Shown here in pieces: positions 1-12,533 of a stretch of 64,000 bases of DNA (its first letter is position 1; each line of letters starts with the position of its first letter). This DNA is from Homarus americanus. Its lineage: Eukaryota; Arthropoda; Malacostraca; Decapoda; Nephropidae. The position numbers and the translations under genes were made by a program. The DNA is taken from contig NW_024726235.1 of NCBI RefSeq assembly GCF_018991925.1, positions 7,595,639 through 7,659,638 on the forward strand, in the 5' to 3' direction. The notes under the pieces were generated by a model. The model worked only from the letters and a program-made list of their open reading frames with translations, ran no database searches and had not been told where the DNA came from.

Positions 1-1110
1 GAGGGCGGGCCAGGAGCGAAGTCACGGGGCAGGAGTCGAGACAGGGGGAGTGCACCAGAGCCGCCTCGGAGCGCCACATGTGCGGTTAATGTACTTTATC
101 GCGGGTGTGTGTGGGCGTGAGGTGCCAACATTGTCGCTGGTGAGAGGGTGGGTGGTGAAGGATCGGTGGGCGTGAGTATAGCCCAGTGGGCGTGAGGGTG
201 GGCGTGCAGGGGCGGTGGGCGCGCAACATGTGGTCGCGCATGGTGGAGGAGGTGGGGAGGGCCTGGCCAGATGACTGAGGCTGTGTCACAAGCGTTCGGT
301 CGCTCCCACACCCTCACCTCACCTCACCTCGCCTCGCCACCAACAAAGGACACTTCTCACAATAGAAAGTTCCCTCAAGCTTCACTGTATCTGCTAAATG
401 GCTTCACTCAAGCTGACAAACAATACATCACCCCTATGAGCGACGGTCACCAGCACCTTCAGCCTGGTGAGGGTTTGAGGGAGGCGCGGGAGGCTGACGA
501 CGGCGGCGGTAGGCTGACCAGTAGTACAAGCTTGCATGAGGACTGACATTATGTGAAATAGGTTTAATATAAAGGCGTCAGGATATGCCTCTATCATTTA
601 CCGGAGTTACGAACAAGAGGGAGGACGAGCGATACTCCGTCATTATCACGGACAAGATGTTGAGATCACCGGCAGATCACACGAGTTAATAGTCACGCCA
701 CCACCACCACCCATGCACCTCCGGAAGGGGGGGGGGGGGTACCATTGACTCATGAGGCAGGACAGACAAAGATAAACAAAAAGACACGCACAGGAATAAA
801 AACGAGTCCACGAACACAAGAGAAACAGTGGAAGTTGAGAGGGAGAGAGAGAGACCCCCGGCCACCTGTCAACACCAAGATGCCATGACGGGCAGGTAGA
901 GTCGCTGCAACACCCATAACACGGCACTATCTCCAGCAAGAGTTCCAGGTGGCGTGGGTGGCACCCTCGGCGCCCGCGTCGGTAGGTGGGCGCCTAGGGG
1001 GGCGTGGTGGGCGGGCGGGCAGGTGGGTGGCGCCCGGACCCACCACTACCACCTCCACTCATAAATTTGCTCACCACCATCGGCAAGATCTTGTGTTCTC
1101 CTTATTACTG
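1..1110. other. Opening spacer, no gene recognised
   Basis: I see no supportable gene here. Positions about 110-235 carry a loose, irregular GTGGGCGTGAG motif on the plus strand, so open frames there are compositional. A G run lies near 727-739, and a short GA tract near 839-852. The stretch 949-1050 is GC-rich with GTGGGCGG-type runs. The remainder looks unique and non-coding, with frequent stops in all frames. Confidence 0.6.
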
Positions 1111-1114
1111 CTGC

Positions 1115-1510
1115 GTGGTGGCCATACTACACCATCTTACACTATCCTGCCCCATCCTACTCGATTCAGTACCAGCTTAATAGTATTCCGCCTCATTCCA
1201 CACAAACCTGCACAATCCAACACCATCCTTTACGTAACTACCTTACACCATCCTACGTCATTCTGTAGAATATTCATTATCCTATCCTATATTATCCTAC
1301 ACCAACCCAGCACCATATTATACCACCCATCATCCTACGCTACTCTACACCATCCTACACCCCCTTACACCACCCTGAAAATTATCTACGTCATCATGCA
1401 CCATCCTACGTTTCCACGAAGTACTCAAGGACATCCCACACCATCCTACACAACACATCTCATCATTCTAAGCATTGTTAGCCATCCTAAACCACCACAC
1501 TCACCCTAAT
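1115..1510. repeat. Degenerate ACCATCCTAC simple repeat
   Basis: The plus strand repeats variants of CACCATCCTAC with irregular spacing and many substitutions. A 186-codon frame over the same stretch is rich in Thr, Pro, His, Ile and Leu, as the repeat dictates. I read it as an old, eroded tandem array and not as coding sequence. The left edge near 1115 is sharper than the right edge. Confidence 0.6.
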
Positions 1511-1623
1511 CAGTGTTTTGACCATCTTCAACCACACACCCACCTTACTCTCTGTTCTGACCACCTTAAACCCAACACACTAACCACACTGTGATTTACT
1601 CTATCCTAAACGAAACATCACGC

Positions 1624-1690
1624 TGTAGTATGGGGCTGCCACAGGGCGCTCGCATGGGTCCAGTTATCTTTTTTAGGCAATGATTGATCG
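1624..1690 (+). pseudogene. Reverse-transcriptase GLPQG motif remnant
   Basis: In one plus frame from 1630 the translation reads MGLPQGARMGPVIF. This matches the conserved GLPQG(T/S)xxGPxxF block of the palm domain of non-LTR retrotransposon reverse transcriptases. After the block an extra T in the run near 1667-1674 shifts the frame; in the shifted frame the next residues read LAMID, again as expected. Flanking sequence on both sides shows no further similarity that I can see, so only about 20 codons survive. The match is short, but the motif is distinctive. It may come from the same family as the fragments at 10162-10498 and 31905-32700, which I cannot confirm because they cover a different part of the protein. 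Confidence 0.45.
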
Positions 1691-2103
1691 TGTCCCCAGG
1701 GGGTCACACCCACAGAACCCCCTCCACTAAAATCGACGCTCTCCACTCCTCCCGGCGTCACCTAACCTGCTCAGAACTTCAAGTAAACTAAGTTTCAGTA
1801 AGCCTTTGTTGACCCTGTAGAGAAAATAAGTGAATATGGTCCTTAGATTCCAGAAATATGTTTATCCACCAGCCAAGGAGGCCAACTGAATGAGCTATTT
1901 AGCCCCCATGTCGAGTGTTCCTCTGTGTACAGGTTAACTCAGCACTTGACTGGATTGAACAGGTTAAACTCTTCAACTCTTGACAAAGACTCACCACCAC
2001 AGTTGATCCTCCACATTTGTAGTTCAGGTTTACAGCTGTCATATTAATCAAGGTGTGTACTAGTGTATATGGTATACATGGTCACACTTGGAATGTATAC
2101 AAT
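1691..2103. other. Unique spacer
   Basis: Non-repetitive sequence between the reverse-transcriptase remnant and the 29-bp array. No open frame of interest, no RNA gene and no clear regulatory motif is visible. Confidence 0.5.
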
Positions 2104-4813
2104 AGGTTCTGTATAGTACTTAGGACATATATAACTCCTGTGTAGTACTCAAGACATATAAAGCTCCTGGATAGTACTCAAGACATATATAACTCCAGTA
2201 TAGTACTTAGGACATATATAACTCCTGTGTAGTACTCAAGACATATATAACTCCTGTATAGCACTCAAGACATATAAAGCTCCTATATAGTACTCAAGAC
2301 ATATATAACACCTGTATAGTACTCAAGACATATATAACTCCTGTATAGTACTCAAGACATATATAACACCTATATAGTACTCAAGACATATATAACTCCA
2401 GTATAGTACTCAAGACGTATTAAATAACTCCTGTATAGTACTCAAGACATATAGAACACCTATATAGTACTCAAGACATATATAACTCCTGTATAGTACT
2501 CAAGACATATATAACACCTGTATAGTACTCAAGACATATATAACTCCTGTATAGTACTCAAGACATATATAACACCTATATAGTACTCAAGACATATATA
2601 ACTCCAGTATAGTACTCAAGACGTATTAAATAACTCCTGTATAGTACTCAAGACATATATAACACCTATATAGTACTCAAGACATATAAAGCTCCTGGAT
2701 AGTACTCAAGATATATAAAGCTCCTATATAGTACTCAAGACATATATAACTCCTGCATAGTACTCAAGATATATAAAGCTCCTATATAGTACTCAAGATA
2801 TATAAAGCTCCTATATAGTACTCAAGACATATATAACTCCTGTATAGTACTCAAGACATATATAACTCCAGTATAGTACTCAAGACATATATAACTCCTG
2901 TATGGTACTCCTGTATAGTACTCTAGACATATATAACTCCTGTATAGTACTCAAGACATATATAACTCCAGTATAGTACTCAAGACATACAACTCCTGTA
3001 TAGTACTCAAGACATATATAACTCCTGTATAGTACTCAAGACGTATTATATAACTCCTGTATAGTACTCAAGACATATATAACTCCAGTATAGTACTCAA
3101 GACGTATTATATAACTCCTGTATAGTACTCAGGCCATATATAACTCCTGTATAGTACTCTAGACATATATAACTCCTATATAGTACTCAAGACGTATTAT
3201 ATAACTCCTGTATAGTACTCTAGACGTATATAACTCCTGTATAGTACTAGAGACATATATAACTCCAGTATAGTACTCAAGACGTATTATATAACTCCAG
3301 TATAGTACTCAAAACGTATATAACTCCAGTATAGTACTCAAGCCGTATTATATAACTCCTGTATAGTACTCTAGACATATATAACTCCTGCATAGTACTC
3401 AAGACGTATTATATAACTCCTGTATAGTACTCAAGACATATATAACACCTATATAGTACTCAAGACATATATAACTCCTGTATAGTACTCAAGACATATA
3501 TAACTCCAGTATAGTACTCAAGACGTATTATATAGCTCCTGTATAGTACTCAAGACATATATAACTCCAGTATGGTACTCTAGACATATATAATACCTAT
3601 ATAGTACTCAAGACATATAACTCCTGTATAGTACTCAAGACATATATAACTCCAGTATAGTACTCAAGACGTATTATATAGCTCCTGTATAGTACTCAAG
3701 ACATATATAACTCCAGTATGGTACTCTAGACATATATAATACCTATATAGTACTCAAGACATATATAACTCCTGTATGGTACTCAAGACATATATTACTC
3801 CAGTATGGTACTCTAGACATATATAACTCCAGTATGGTACTCTAAACATATATAACTCCTGTATAGTACTCAATACATATAACTCCTGTATAGTACTCAA
3901 GACGTATTATATAGCTCCTGTATAGTACTCAAGACATATATAACTCCAGTATGGTACTCTAGACATATATAACTCCAGTATGGTACTCTAGACATATATA
4001 ACTCCAGTATGGTACTCTTAACATATATAACTCCTGTATAGTACTCAAGACATATATAACTCCAGTATAGTACTCAAGACATATATAACTCCTGTATAGT
4101 ACTCAAGACATATATAACTCCTGTATAGTACTCAAGACATATATAACTCCTGTATAGTACTCAAGACATATATAACTCCTGTATAGTACTCAAGACATAT
4201 ATAACTCCTGTATAGTACTCAAGACATATATAACTCCTGTATAGTACTCAAGACATATATAACTCCTGTATAGTACTCAAGACATATATAACTCCTGTAT
4301 AGTACTCAAGACATATATAACTCCTGTATAGTACTCAAGACATATATAACTCCTGTATAGTACTCACACATATATAACTCCTGTATATACTCAAGACATA
4401 TATAACTCCCCTGTATAGTACCACATATATAACCCTGCATAGCACTAAGACATATATAACCCTGTATGGCACTCAAGACATATATAACTCCTGTATAGTA
4501 CTCAAGACATATATAACTCCTGTATGGTACTCAAGACATATATAACTCCCTGTATAGTACCTACACATATAACTCCCTGTATAGTACTCACATATATAAC
4601 TCCTGCATAGTACTCAAGACATATATAACTCTGTATAGTACTACACATATATAACTCCCTGTATAGCACTCAAGACATATAACGCCTGTATAGTACCTCA
4701 CACATATATAGCCCTGTATTGTACTCCAAGACATATAACCCTGTATAGCAATTAAGACATATATAGCTCCCATGTACCAAGACATATATAACTCCTGTAT
4801 AGTACTCAAGACA
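2104..4813. repeat. 29-bp minisatellite, about 90 copies
   Basis: Tandem copies of a 29-bp AT-rich unit containing AACTCCTGTATAGTACTCAA followed by GACATATAT. Recurrent variants replace CCTGTATAG with CCAGTATAG or ACCTATATAG, and some units carry a 3-bp longer GTATTATATA or GTATTAAATA linker. The stretch 4020-4360 is nearly homogeneous. From about 4365 to 4813 units lose single bases and whole segments, typical of an eroding array edge. A higher-order period of 206 bp is visible near 2340-2640. Frames in this stretch are all repeat-derived. Confidence 0.95.
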
Positions 4814-4914
4814 AAAACACAACAGAAACAAAGAGAAAGAACAGAGACGATAGATAAGGACACTCATATGAACAAACTACATCGGCTTACCGGGTTATTT
4901 CTCTACTCTAAAAT

Positions 4915-6030
4915 CAACCAACCTACACCTCCACAACCCTCACCACTACAAATAACTACCCACAACCCTCTTCACCACTACTACAACTACCCACAACCCT
5001 CTTCACCACTACTACAACTACCCACAACCCTCTTCACCACTACAACAACTACCCACAACCCTCTTCACCACTACTACAACTACCCACAACCCTCTTCACC
5101 ACTACAACAACTACCCACAACCCTCTTCACCACTACAACAACTACCCACAACCCTCTTCACCACTACAACAACTACCCACAACCCTCTTCACCACTACAA
5201 CAACTACCCACAACCCTCTTCACCACTACAACAACTACCCACAACCCTCTTCACCACTACAACTACCCACAACCCTTCACCACTACTACAACTACTCCAC
5301 AACCCTCTTCACCACTACAACAACCACCACAACCCTCTTTCACCACTACAACTACCCACAACCCTTCACCACTACAACCACTACCCACAACCCTCTTCAC
5401 CACTACAACAACTACCCACAACCCTCTTCACCACTACAACAACTTACCCACAACCCTCTTCACCACTACAACAACTACCCACAACCCTTCACCACTACTA
5501 ACTACCCACAACCTCTTCACCACCACAACAACTACCCACAACCCCTTTCACCACTACAACAACTACCCACAACCCTCTTCACCACTACAAATAACTACCC
5601 ACAACCCTTTTCACCACTACAAACAGCTACCCACAACCCTCTTCACCACTACAACAACTACCCACAACCCTCTTCACCACTACAACAACTACCCACAACC
5701 CTCTTCACCACTACACAACTACCCACAACCCTCTTCACCAATACACAACTACCCACAACCCTCTTCACCACTACTACAACTACCCACAACCCTCTTCACC
5801 ACTACAACAACTACCCACAACCCTCTTCACCACTACTACAACTACCCACAACCCTCTTCACCACTACAACAACTACCCACAACCCTCTTCACCACTACAA
5901 CAACTATCCACAACCCTCTTCACCACTACAACAACTACCCACAACCCTCTTCACCACTACAACAACTACCCACAACCCTCTTTCACCACTACAACAACTA
6001 CCCACACACACACAACACGTACACAACCCC
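4915..6030. repeat. 31-bp minisatellite, about 36 copies
   Basis: The unit contains CCCACAACCCTCTTCACCAC followed by TACAACAACTA. Because 31 is not a multiple of three and the unit has no stop in any plus frame, a 427-codon frame (4772-6055) runs through it, cycling through three reading frames and giving a 31-residue protein period rich in Thr, His, Pro and Asn. I do not call this a gene: it opens upstream inside the preceding repeat's edge, and there is no domain, signal peptide or balanced composition. Indels of one or a few bases are concentrated near 5260-5640. Confidence 0.95.
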
Positions 6031-6359
6031 CTCCCGTAACATAACAATGAACTAAACAAACCACATCCGTTCGTCACTTGTCATCATAATACTGACCACA
6101 TCCTTATGAAGTCACTAAACCAAAAGACGTACGCTGTTGTTAATGCGTCTTATATACCGGTACAGACCTTCCCATCACCACCTTATCAATACAACACACC
6201 GTTAACATTGTCTGGGTGATGTTTATCGTCTTCTCATTCCTCATCGGTAAACATTACCCCCAGGATCATGACGATGTTTATATTGTGAGGGATTATTAGA
6301 GGTGACGTCTTGTGGTGGTTAATGTTTACACTTGTTATCCCTTGTTTACACTGGTGTCT

Positions 6360-6480
6360 ATATTCTAATTGATGACTCACTGGTTTATGTATTTAATTCA
6401 CGGTAATAAACAGTTACTTATTATCATCATTATTATTATTATTACATTATTATTATTATTATTATTGTTATTATTATTCT
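6360..6480 (+). mobile_element. Possible non-LTR 3' tail with ATT repeat
   Basis: AATAAACAGTTA at 6405-6416 leads into a TTA/ATT tract to about 6478. The two better fragments in this window end the same way: AATAAACCGTTTATTATT on the minus strand near 10160-10172, and AACAAACCGCTAATTATT at 32658-32675. I infer a very short 5'-truncated copy of the same family. The coding part is absent, so the call rests only on this 3' signature. Confidence 0.35.
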
Positions 6481-7496
6481 GTGTTGGATCCGCCCCTACG
6501 TCATACACTATTAAGTCTGTTTGTCTGCATCTTTCTCATTCAACTCATCACAGGTAAGCTCAGGTATGCTAATTCGACATCAATTTCCAGCATTAACTAA
6601 TATGAATGAGGAGGCGAGTCAGGTAGTGGCGGTGGGGTAGGACGTCTACGACAGCCACACACAGGAGAGGTGAGGGGCGCCGATCCATCACTACCCGCCT
6701 CATGCTGTACCGTGTGTGTGTGTGATCTACTGGACTGTTACTTCCCTCTTACATCACACACACACACACACACGACTGTCTTCTATATCTTCACCTATAC
6801 ACGACACACATATCTCCCTCACCTCTTCTCCCTTCCATTCCCTCACTTCTTCTCCCTTCCACTCCCTCACCTATGGAGGAGAAGCACGAAGGTGAAATGG
6901 TGTTTTGTGGGTTGACCTTGGTGTGTGTTGTAGTGGTTGTGGAAAGGCGCTCCCCCCCCCGCCCCACACACACACACAACAATCTCTTCCTCCTCCTCAA
7001 CTTCGTAAATCGACCCTTTTATTAATACTAAACAAATAAGTGATGATATTTGGGGTTCAAAGTGTGTGTGTGTGTGTGTGTGTGTGGAAGATGTCAACAG
7101 TGTCATAACTCTGCTGCACCATAACACATCTACATTCTACTAATATATCCATACAAGACGACTTTCTCCTCTACAACTACGCCACTCTCTCTCTCTCTCG
7201 TCTCCACCTTCCATTACTCAACTACGAGAGTCCTGCCTGCGGTCACGTGTACACCTATACCTCACCACCACACTGTAGACGCTTCACTACCCTCTTATTT
7301 CTTCTACAGTAAACTAATCTTAAGCTGTAAGTGTTCATCACGACGCGGCCATTAGTGTGTGCCTCCGTCCCAGTCCGCCAGACATCACCTTCTCAGAGTT
7401 CGTCGTACAGGTCCTTGATGATCTAGACTAAGTGACTTTTAGTTCGATATCAGAGGTGTATTTTTACCTTAGATGAACGACTCGCCCCCCCCCCTC
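6481..7496. other. Spacer with short CA/GT tracts
   Basis: Holds CA tracts at 6755-6773 and 6964-6978, a GT tract at 7063-7086, and a pyrimidine-rich segment near 6800-6880 with CCTCACTTCTTCTCCCTTCC repeats. No gene is recognised. Short plus and minus frames here follow the simple sequence. Confidence 0.55.
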
Positions 7497-7695
7497 CCCC
7501 AGCACGTGTCACTCAAAACACACTCAAGAGCCCCATCACCCCGGCACGTGTCACCCACAACACACCAAGAGCCCCATCACCCCAGCACGTGTAACCCACA
7601 ACACACTCAAGAGCCCCCACCACCCCAGCACGTGTAACCCACAACACACTCAAAGAGCCCCACCACCCCAGCACGTGTCACCCACAACACACTGG
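7497..7695. repeat. 43-bp minisatellite carrying an E-box per unit
   Basis: Five tandem units of about 43 bp, each opening with GCACGTGT and continuing with AACCCACAACACACTC and AAGAGCCCC. The palindrome CACGTG, a bHLH E-box core, is preserved in all five units while other positions vary. This could be chance conservation in so young an array. Confidence 0.85.
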
Positions 7696-7981
7696 AGCGG
7701 CCGTCAAACTCCCTGGTCCCGGACATAAATACCTCCTCCTTCCCCTCATCTGTTACTCACTGCTCACGTCAATACAGCTTCTCCCCTACACAGTTTTTAT
7801 GGAGCCTCCCATTGAGTCTAGGCTGTACTGGGCTGAACCGATCCTTACTCAAAGTCACCCATTGATTAGTCCTTCACTTCAGGATTTTTTCTGTGTGTTG
7901 GGGGACTCCAAAGCCCACGACATATTTTCAAGGAGGTTAATATCAGAACACCGACCTCCAATACCTCGCCTACGACGCTAA

Positions 7982-8057
7982 ACTCCTGGAGTACGATGCT
8001 AACCCCCTGGAGTACGATGCTAACCCCCTGGAGTACGATGCTAACCCCCTGGAGTAC
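7982..8057. repeat. 21-bp minisatellite, about 4 copies
   Basis: Tandem units of GAGTACGATGCTAACCCCCT plus one base. Degenerate continuations with GAGTAAGAT, GAGAACGATG and GAGCACGATG extend to about 8165. It gives a repeated SRGLASY protein period on the minus strand, which I treat as an artefact. Confidence 0.85.
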
Positions 8058-8165
8058 AATAAATTAACCCGCTGAGTAAGATATCTTAAACCACTTGAGA
8101 ACGATGACCTTATTACCTTGAGCACGATGACATCTCTAACCCAGGGTGTTAAGTCATCGTACTCA

Positions 8166-9999
8166 AAAGGGAAACACCCCCTCCCCGCCCGCCCCCCCAC
8201 TTTATCTGCTTAACTCTGGGAGGGGGGAGAACGGAGGGGGGGGGGAGGGAAGGGACAGTGGAGAGGGAGGGGAAGATCTCATCCCTGTGTCACGCTGCGT
8301 CAGTGTACTTCCATGACAAATGACTGGCATGACGGCTGTGGTGTTGACAAGTTCAAGGTTTTCAGTTTAATATCATACTGTATATAAACCTTAAGTCATA
8401 TGTATTTCAGTTATTATTAGGAGTCACAGCTGGTGTATACAAGTTAAGGGGTCTGTCTGTATGCTGTAAACAACCCCGACACTCCCACTACAAGCGGCGT
8501 CTCTTGAATACACAATACAAAGTCACAGTCCTTTACACTCTTGGTTGAATCTGTACCAAACTTTAATGGGATATTACAACACCTTCTGTAGCTAGCAGTT
8601 TCAGGCGTGTAAGGAGACTTCTATTCGTGGCTGTACAGAGAACAAGCACAGCCTCCAACACCAGCAACCAGCACCGCCTAAACACCACTGTACTCCCCAC
8701 AACGTAGACGCGGGAGGTGTATAATAACTCACACATGGAAAATACTCGAAAGTCTGGTCCCTAATTTGCATACAAATATAATGACTTAGTGGAAGGCGAG
8801 GCGCTGAACGCTGATCAACACCTAGAGAGTCTCACAGAAGTATTGGACGACGGAACTAAACCCAGAGTCAAGTGTTGGTTAATGTCATAGGTCTTGGATA
8901 CGTCAAGAGCCTTCACCAATATATCAACGTCACTGGATGGTCAATGATGGTCAATGAAAGGAAACTCGATCAAATTCCTCACGTGCAGGAGGCGAGCAGT
9001 AATCGTTCAATTGATCATACTGCCACTAGGAGGTTTTTGTTGGGAGGTGTAGGGGGTTAGGAGGCGCCCATGGAAGTGAACGGCAGGTACAGGACAGGTA
9101 TCCCAAATATCAAAGTTTGTTGTTATCAAGGAGCTGTCACAGTGCCAGGACAGGGAGTGCCATCATGACCTTAACTTGTAACACCGTTGGTAGTGAGTTT
9201 AGTGAGCCTTAACTACCCCCCCCCCCTCCAGAAGCCTAACTAGTGATCCCTACAGACACACTGGAAACCTTAACTAGTGGAAAAGACTTCCAGAGCCTCT
9301 ACTAATGGTCCACACAATTATCGGTAGCCGGTATCAGTGGCAGCACAAGAATCCGGCAGCCTAGTTTTCCGGCGGGTCAGTAAGGTGGGGGTGAGGGGGG
9401 ACTAGAGCACCGGCAGCCCAAGTAGAGTTCCGGTAGAGAGACGTACTGTACCGACGACGACGAAGACAACGAAGGCAGCAGCAGCGGCATCCGGGAAACA
9501 GTGATAATAGAGGGAGCACGACACCAGCACCAGCGCCGCCATATTAGGTCAGTAGAGGCCCTCACCGCGGTCCCTCCCTCCACGCGCTGGACCACACTTG
9601 ACCACTACTAAACCTGTTATCTACGCCACGATACCTGTCGTCACCTACTGTTGACTGCTGCTGTTGCTCCTGTTGTTGTTGTTACCTGTACCCCTGTTGC
9701 CACTCTTGGTACAGTTAGTCCGCGTTGTAATTTCATTACTTCGCTTCAATAACTAAGGTCAGTGAGCACGTAGACATAAGAATAAACACACTGGTCCATC
9801 AACAATAAGAAATTACCAGACAGAACTGTTTTATTGTTGATGTATCTGCTGCTGTTATTGATGCACATGCTGATATCATTACTGCTGAAGGTGCTGTGCC
9901 ACCGTCATAGCCGCTGTTAACGATGGTACTGACACAGGCCGCCCCGTTAATAGGTCAGATCAAGGGTTCAAAATTGGCAGGACACTGAATTTAAAACTT

Positions 10000-10000
<1 letters not shown>
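8166..10000. other. Unique spacer, no gene recognised
   Basis: Mostly non-repetitive. Homopolymer-rich spots are at 8185-8260 (C and G runs) and 9219-9227. 9650-9710 is CTG/TTG-rich. No open frame over 80 codons has balanced composition, and I see no splice-flanked exon that I would defend. Confidence 0.5.
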
Positions 10001-10032
<32 letters not shown>

Positions 10033-10034
10033 AA

Positions 10035-10070
<36 letters not shown>

Positions 10071-10088
10071 ATAATAATAATAATAATC

Positions 10089-10161
<73 letters not shown>
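10001..10161. repeat. Compound CA and AAT microsatellite
   Basis: CA tracts at 10001-10030 and 10036-10069 are followed by an AAT tract at 10072-10161 with one ATC interruption. Read on the minus strand the AAT part is an ATT tail that abuts the 3' end of the retrotransposon fragment at 10162-10498, so it is best seen as part of that insertion. Confidence 0.95.
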
Positions 10162-10162
<1 letters not shown>

Positions 10163-10495
10163 CGGTTTATTAATAGAGTTGCAGCTTGTGGCTGAAAATA
10201 TACAGACTTACGTTTGATTTAGACATAATGATATAATATGCATTGAAAACATTTACAGGGCTGTACAGTCCATAAATCAGGAGTTGTTTATTACTTTAAC
10301 AATGGATGGGATGGTGCGGTTCTTATATCTATCGGTGCGGGCTCTTATGGCTGAATTTTGTTGTAGTGGCGGACTCCACGAGGTGGGTGGGGGGCTGCTG
10401 GTGGCAGGAGGTGGCGATGACGAGGGTGGTGCATTAGTTGGCTGCCAAACCTTTCCAGTGCTTGGTGGTGGAGGTCACTGAGGGATGGCATTTCC

Positions 10496-10498
<3 letters not shown>
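10162..10498 (-). mobile_element. Non-LTR retrotransposon 3' end, 5'-truncated
   Basis: Read on the minus strand, 10498 down to about 10350 encodes a reverse-transcriptase ORF C-terminus with LSDLHHQALERFG, HPRHRHLLPP and GVRHYN. A one-base loss near 10343-10350 shifts the frame; the next frame reads RARTDRYKN and ends with TGA at 10279-10277. The same order of blocks occurs in the plus-strand copy at 32208-32525 (LTDHHHD, NPRHRLLLPP, AVRHHN, RARTD), so this is the same family. The 3' UTR has a short hairpin at 10182-10194 and ends in the ATT tail. The 5' break lies at a GT tract. This copy is a dead fragment. Confidence 0.75.
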
Positions 10499-10551
<53 letters not shown>

Positions 10552-10611
10552 TTACACTACTCTGGACATTTGAGGGAAAGGGTGACAGACAGACAGACAG
10601 ACAGACAGACA
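10499..10611. repeat. GT tract and AGAC tetranucleotide repeat
   Basis: A perfect GT run covers 10499-10550. An AGAC run of about seven copies covers 10585-10611. From 10670 to 10775 the plus strand is purine-rich (GGGAGGGAGAGA type), which accounts for the low-complexity frames on both strands there. Confidence 0.95.
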
Positions 10612-10844
10612 TACTTTGGATAAAACGAATAGACAAGAAATAACGAGAATGGTAAGGAAGGAAATAAAGAGGAAGAGGGGGGATGAGTGAGAAGAGGAGA
10701 GGTGAGGGGGGAGGAGGAAGTAAGGGAATGGGAGGGAGAGAGGGAGGGGAAGGGGAGAGAGGGAGAGGAAGGGGGAATCACTACCATACCATATACAGGT
10801 GTGTGGTGGGCGGTGAGCCATCTGTGCCCCTACTTCAAGTACCA

Positions 10845-11235
10845 CACCTGACGCCCCACACCTGACGCTTCACACCTGTCATAACACACCTGACGCCCCA
10901 CACTTATCATAGCACACCTGACGCTTCACACCTGTCATAACACACCTGACGCCCCACACCTGATACCTAACACCTGAGACCCTACACCTGCCATAAAACA
11001 ATTGAAGCGAAACACCTGATATCCCACATCTCTCGTAACACACCTGAAACACCCCACCTGTCATAGCACACCTGAAGCCCCCACACCTGACAAAACACAA
11101 ATGAGAACCCCACACCTGTCATAGCACAACTGAAGCGAAACATCTGACATCTCACACCTCACATAACATACCTGAAGTCCCACACATGACACCACCACAC
11201 CTGACATCCCACACCTGTCCCCCACACCTGATAGA
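10845..11235. repeat. Degenerate CACACCTGACGCC minisatellite
   Basis: Irregular tandem copies built from CACACCTGACGCCCCACACC and CACACCTGTCATAACA. Unit length wanders, and later copies are diverged (for example AACACCTGATATCCC). The constant core is CACCTG, an E-box hexamer, present in most units. Confidence 0.75.
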
Positions 11236-11320
11236 CCACTAAGTCAGAGGGAACTGAATTCAGAGTGTAATGATTGAGTGAAGTGATCATCTGGACGAGA
11301 CTCAACACCATGACGTGTAT

Positions 11321-11489
<169 letters not shown>

Positions 11490-11654
11490 CCCTACCATCG
11501 CCCGCAGGATGAAGCCACAGTAATTAAGGTATTCTAGTAATTATTGTTCAGTAATGGGTGCAGGTAATTACCGGTGATAATCGTACGTTCTACTGTCCGA
11601 GGAAATAATCTGGTGTTATAATTGTGGTGGTAATTATCCAGTGTACTTCCCCCT

Positions 11655-12330
11655 GATGACTACACGCTACACGTCTACACTACACGCCCACGCTACACGT
11701 CCACGCTACACGTCTACGCTACACGCCCACGCTACACGTCCACGCTACACGTCCACGCTTCACGTCTACGCTACACGCCCACACTACACGCCCACATTAC
11801 ACACCCACGCTACACGCCCACACTACGCGTCAACACAGCCACACGCCCACCACCGCCCACACTACACGCCCACACTACACACCCACGCCACACGCCCACA
11901 CTACGCGTCAACAATACACGCTACACGCCCAAGCCCGCGCTCCACACACACGTCCACGACACACGCCCACACTACACGCCCACCTACACGTCCATGCTAC
12001 ACGCCCACGCCACACGCCCACATTACACGCCCACGCCACACGCCCACGCTACACGTCCACGCTACCGCTCCATGCCACACACCCACACCACACGTCTACA
12101 CTACACGCCCACACTACACACCCACGCTACACGCCCAAACTACGCGTCTACTCTACACGCCCACACCACACGCCCATCTACACGTCCACTTTACACGTCC
12201 ACGCTACACGCCCACACTACACGCCCACATTACACGCCTACGCTACACGCCCACATTACACGTCTACTACACGCCCACATTATAGCTCCATGTTACACGC
12301 CCGCACTACAATCTACACAAGCCACACGCC
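11655..12330. repeat. 13-bp minisatellite, about 50 copies
   Basis: The unit is GCTACACGTCCAC with variants CACTACACGCCCA and CATTACACGCCCA. The 13-bp period is prime to three, and the unit carries no plus-strand stop. This produces overlapping frames of 214 and 162 codons with a 13-residue period (HATRPHYTPTLHT). I reject those frames as genes. Confidence 0.93.
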
Positions 12331-12400
12331 CATACTTCCTACCTCAAATCCTGCAAGTTTACTGTATTAGACTGTATTGTGAACGTAGGTGTATGTACAG

Positions 12401-12401
<1 letters not shown>

Positions 12402-12454
<53 letters not shown>
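12402..12454. repeat. GT microsatellite
   Basis: Uninterrupted GT dinucleotide run of about 26 copies between the 13-bp array and the CCAAT array. Confidence 0.97.
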
Positions 12455-12455
<1 letters not shown>

Positions 12456-12533
12456 CAGCGGATGAACCCAAAAAATACATAACAGACAATGAAAAAAGGA
12501 CAACGAGCTTCTTATATGGCTAAATCTAAACCA

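Noticed and set aside
4772..6055. 427-codon Thr/His/Pro-rich frame as a mucin-like gene
   Set aside because: A perfect by-product of the 31-bp array; the peptide changes frame every unit and there is no signal peptide or conserved flank.
7720..7800. TATA-like promoter (CATAAATA) with arthropod initiator
   Set aside because: The downstream sequence has no exon, and such strings are expected by chance in this composition.
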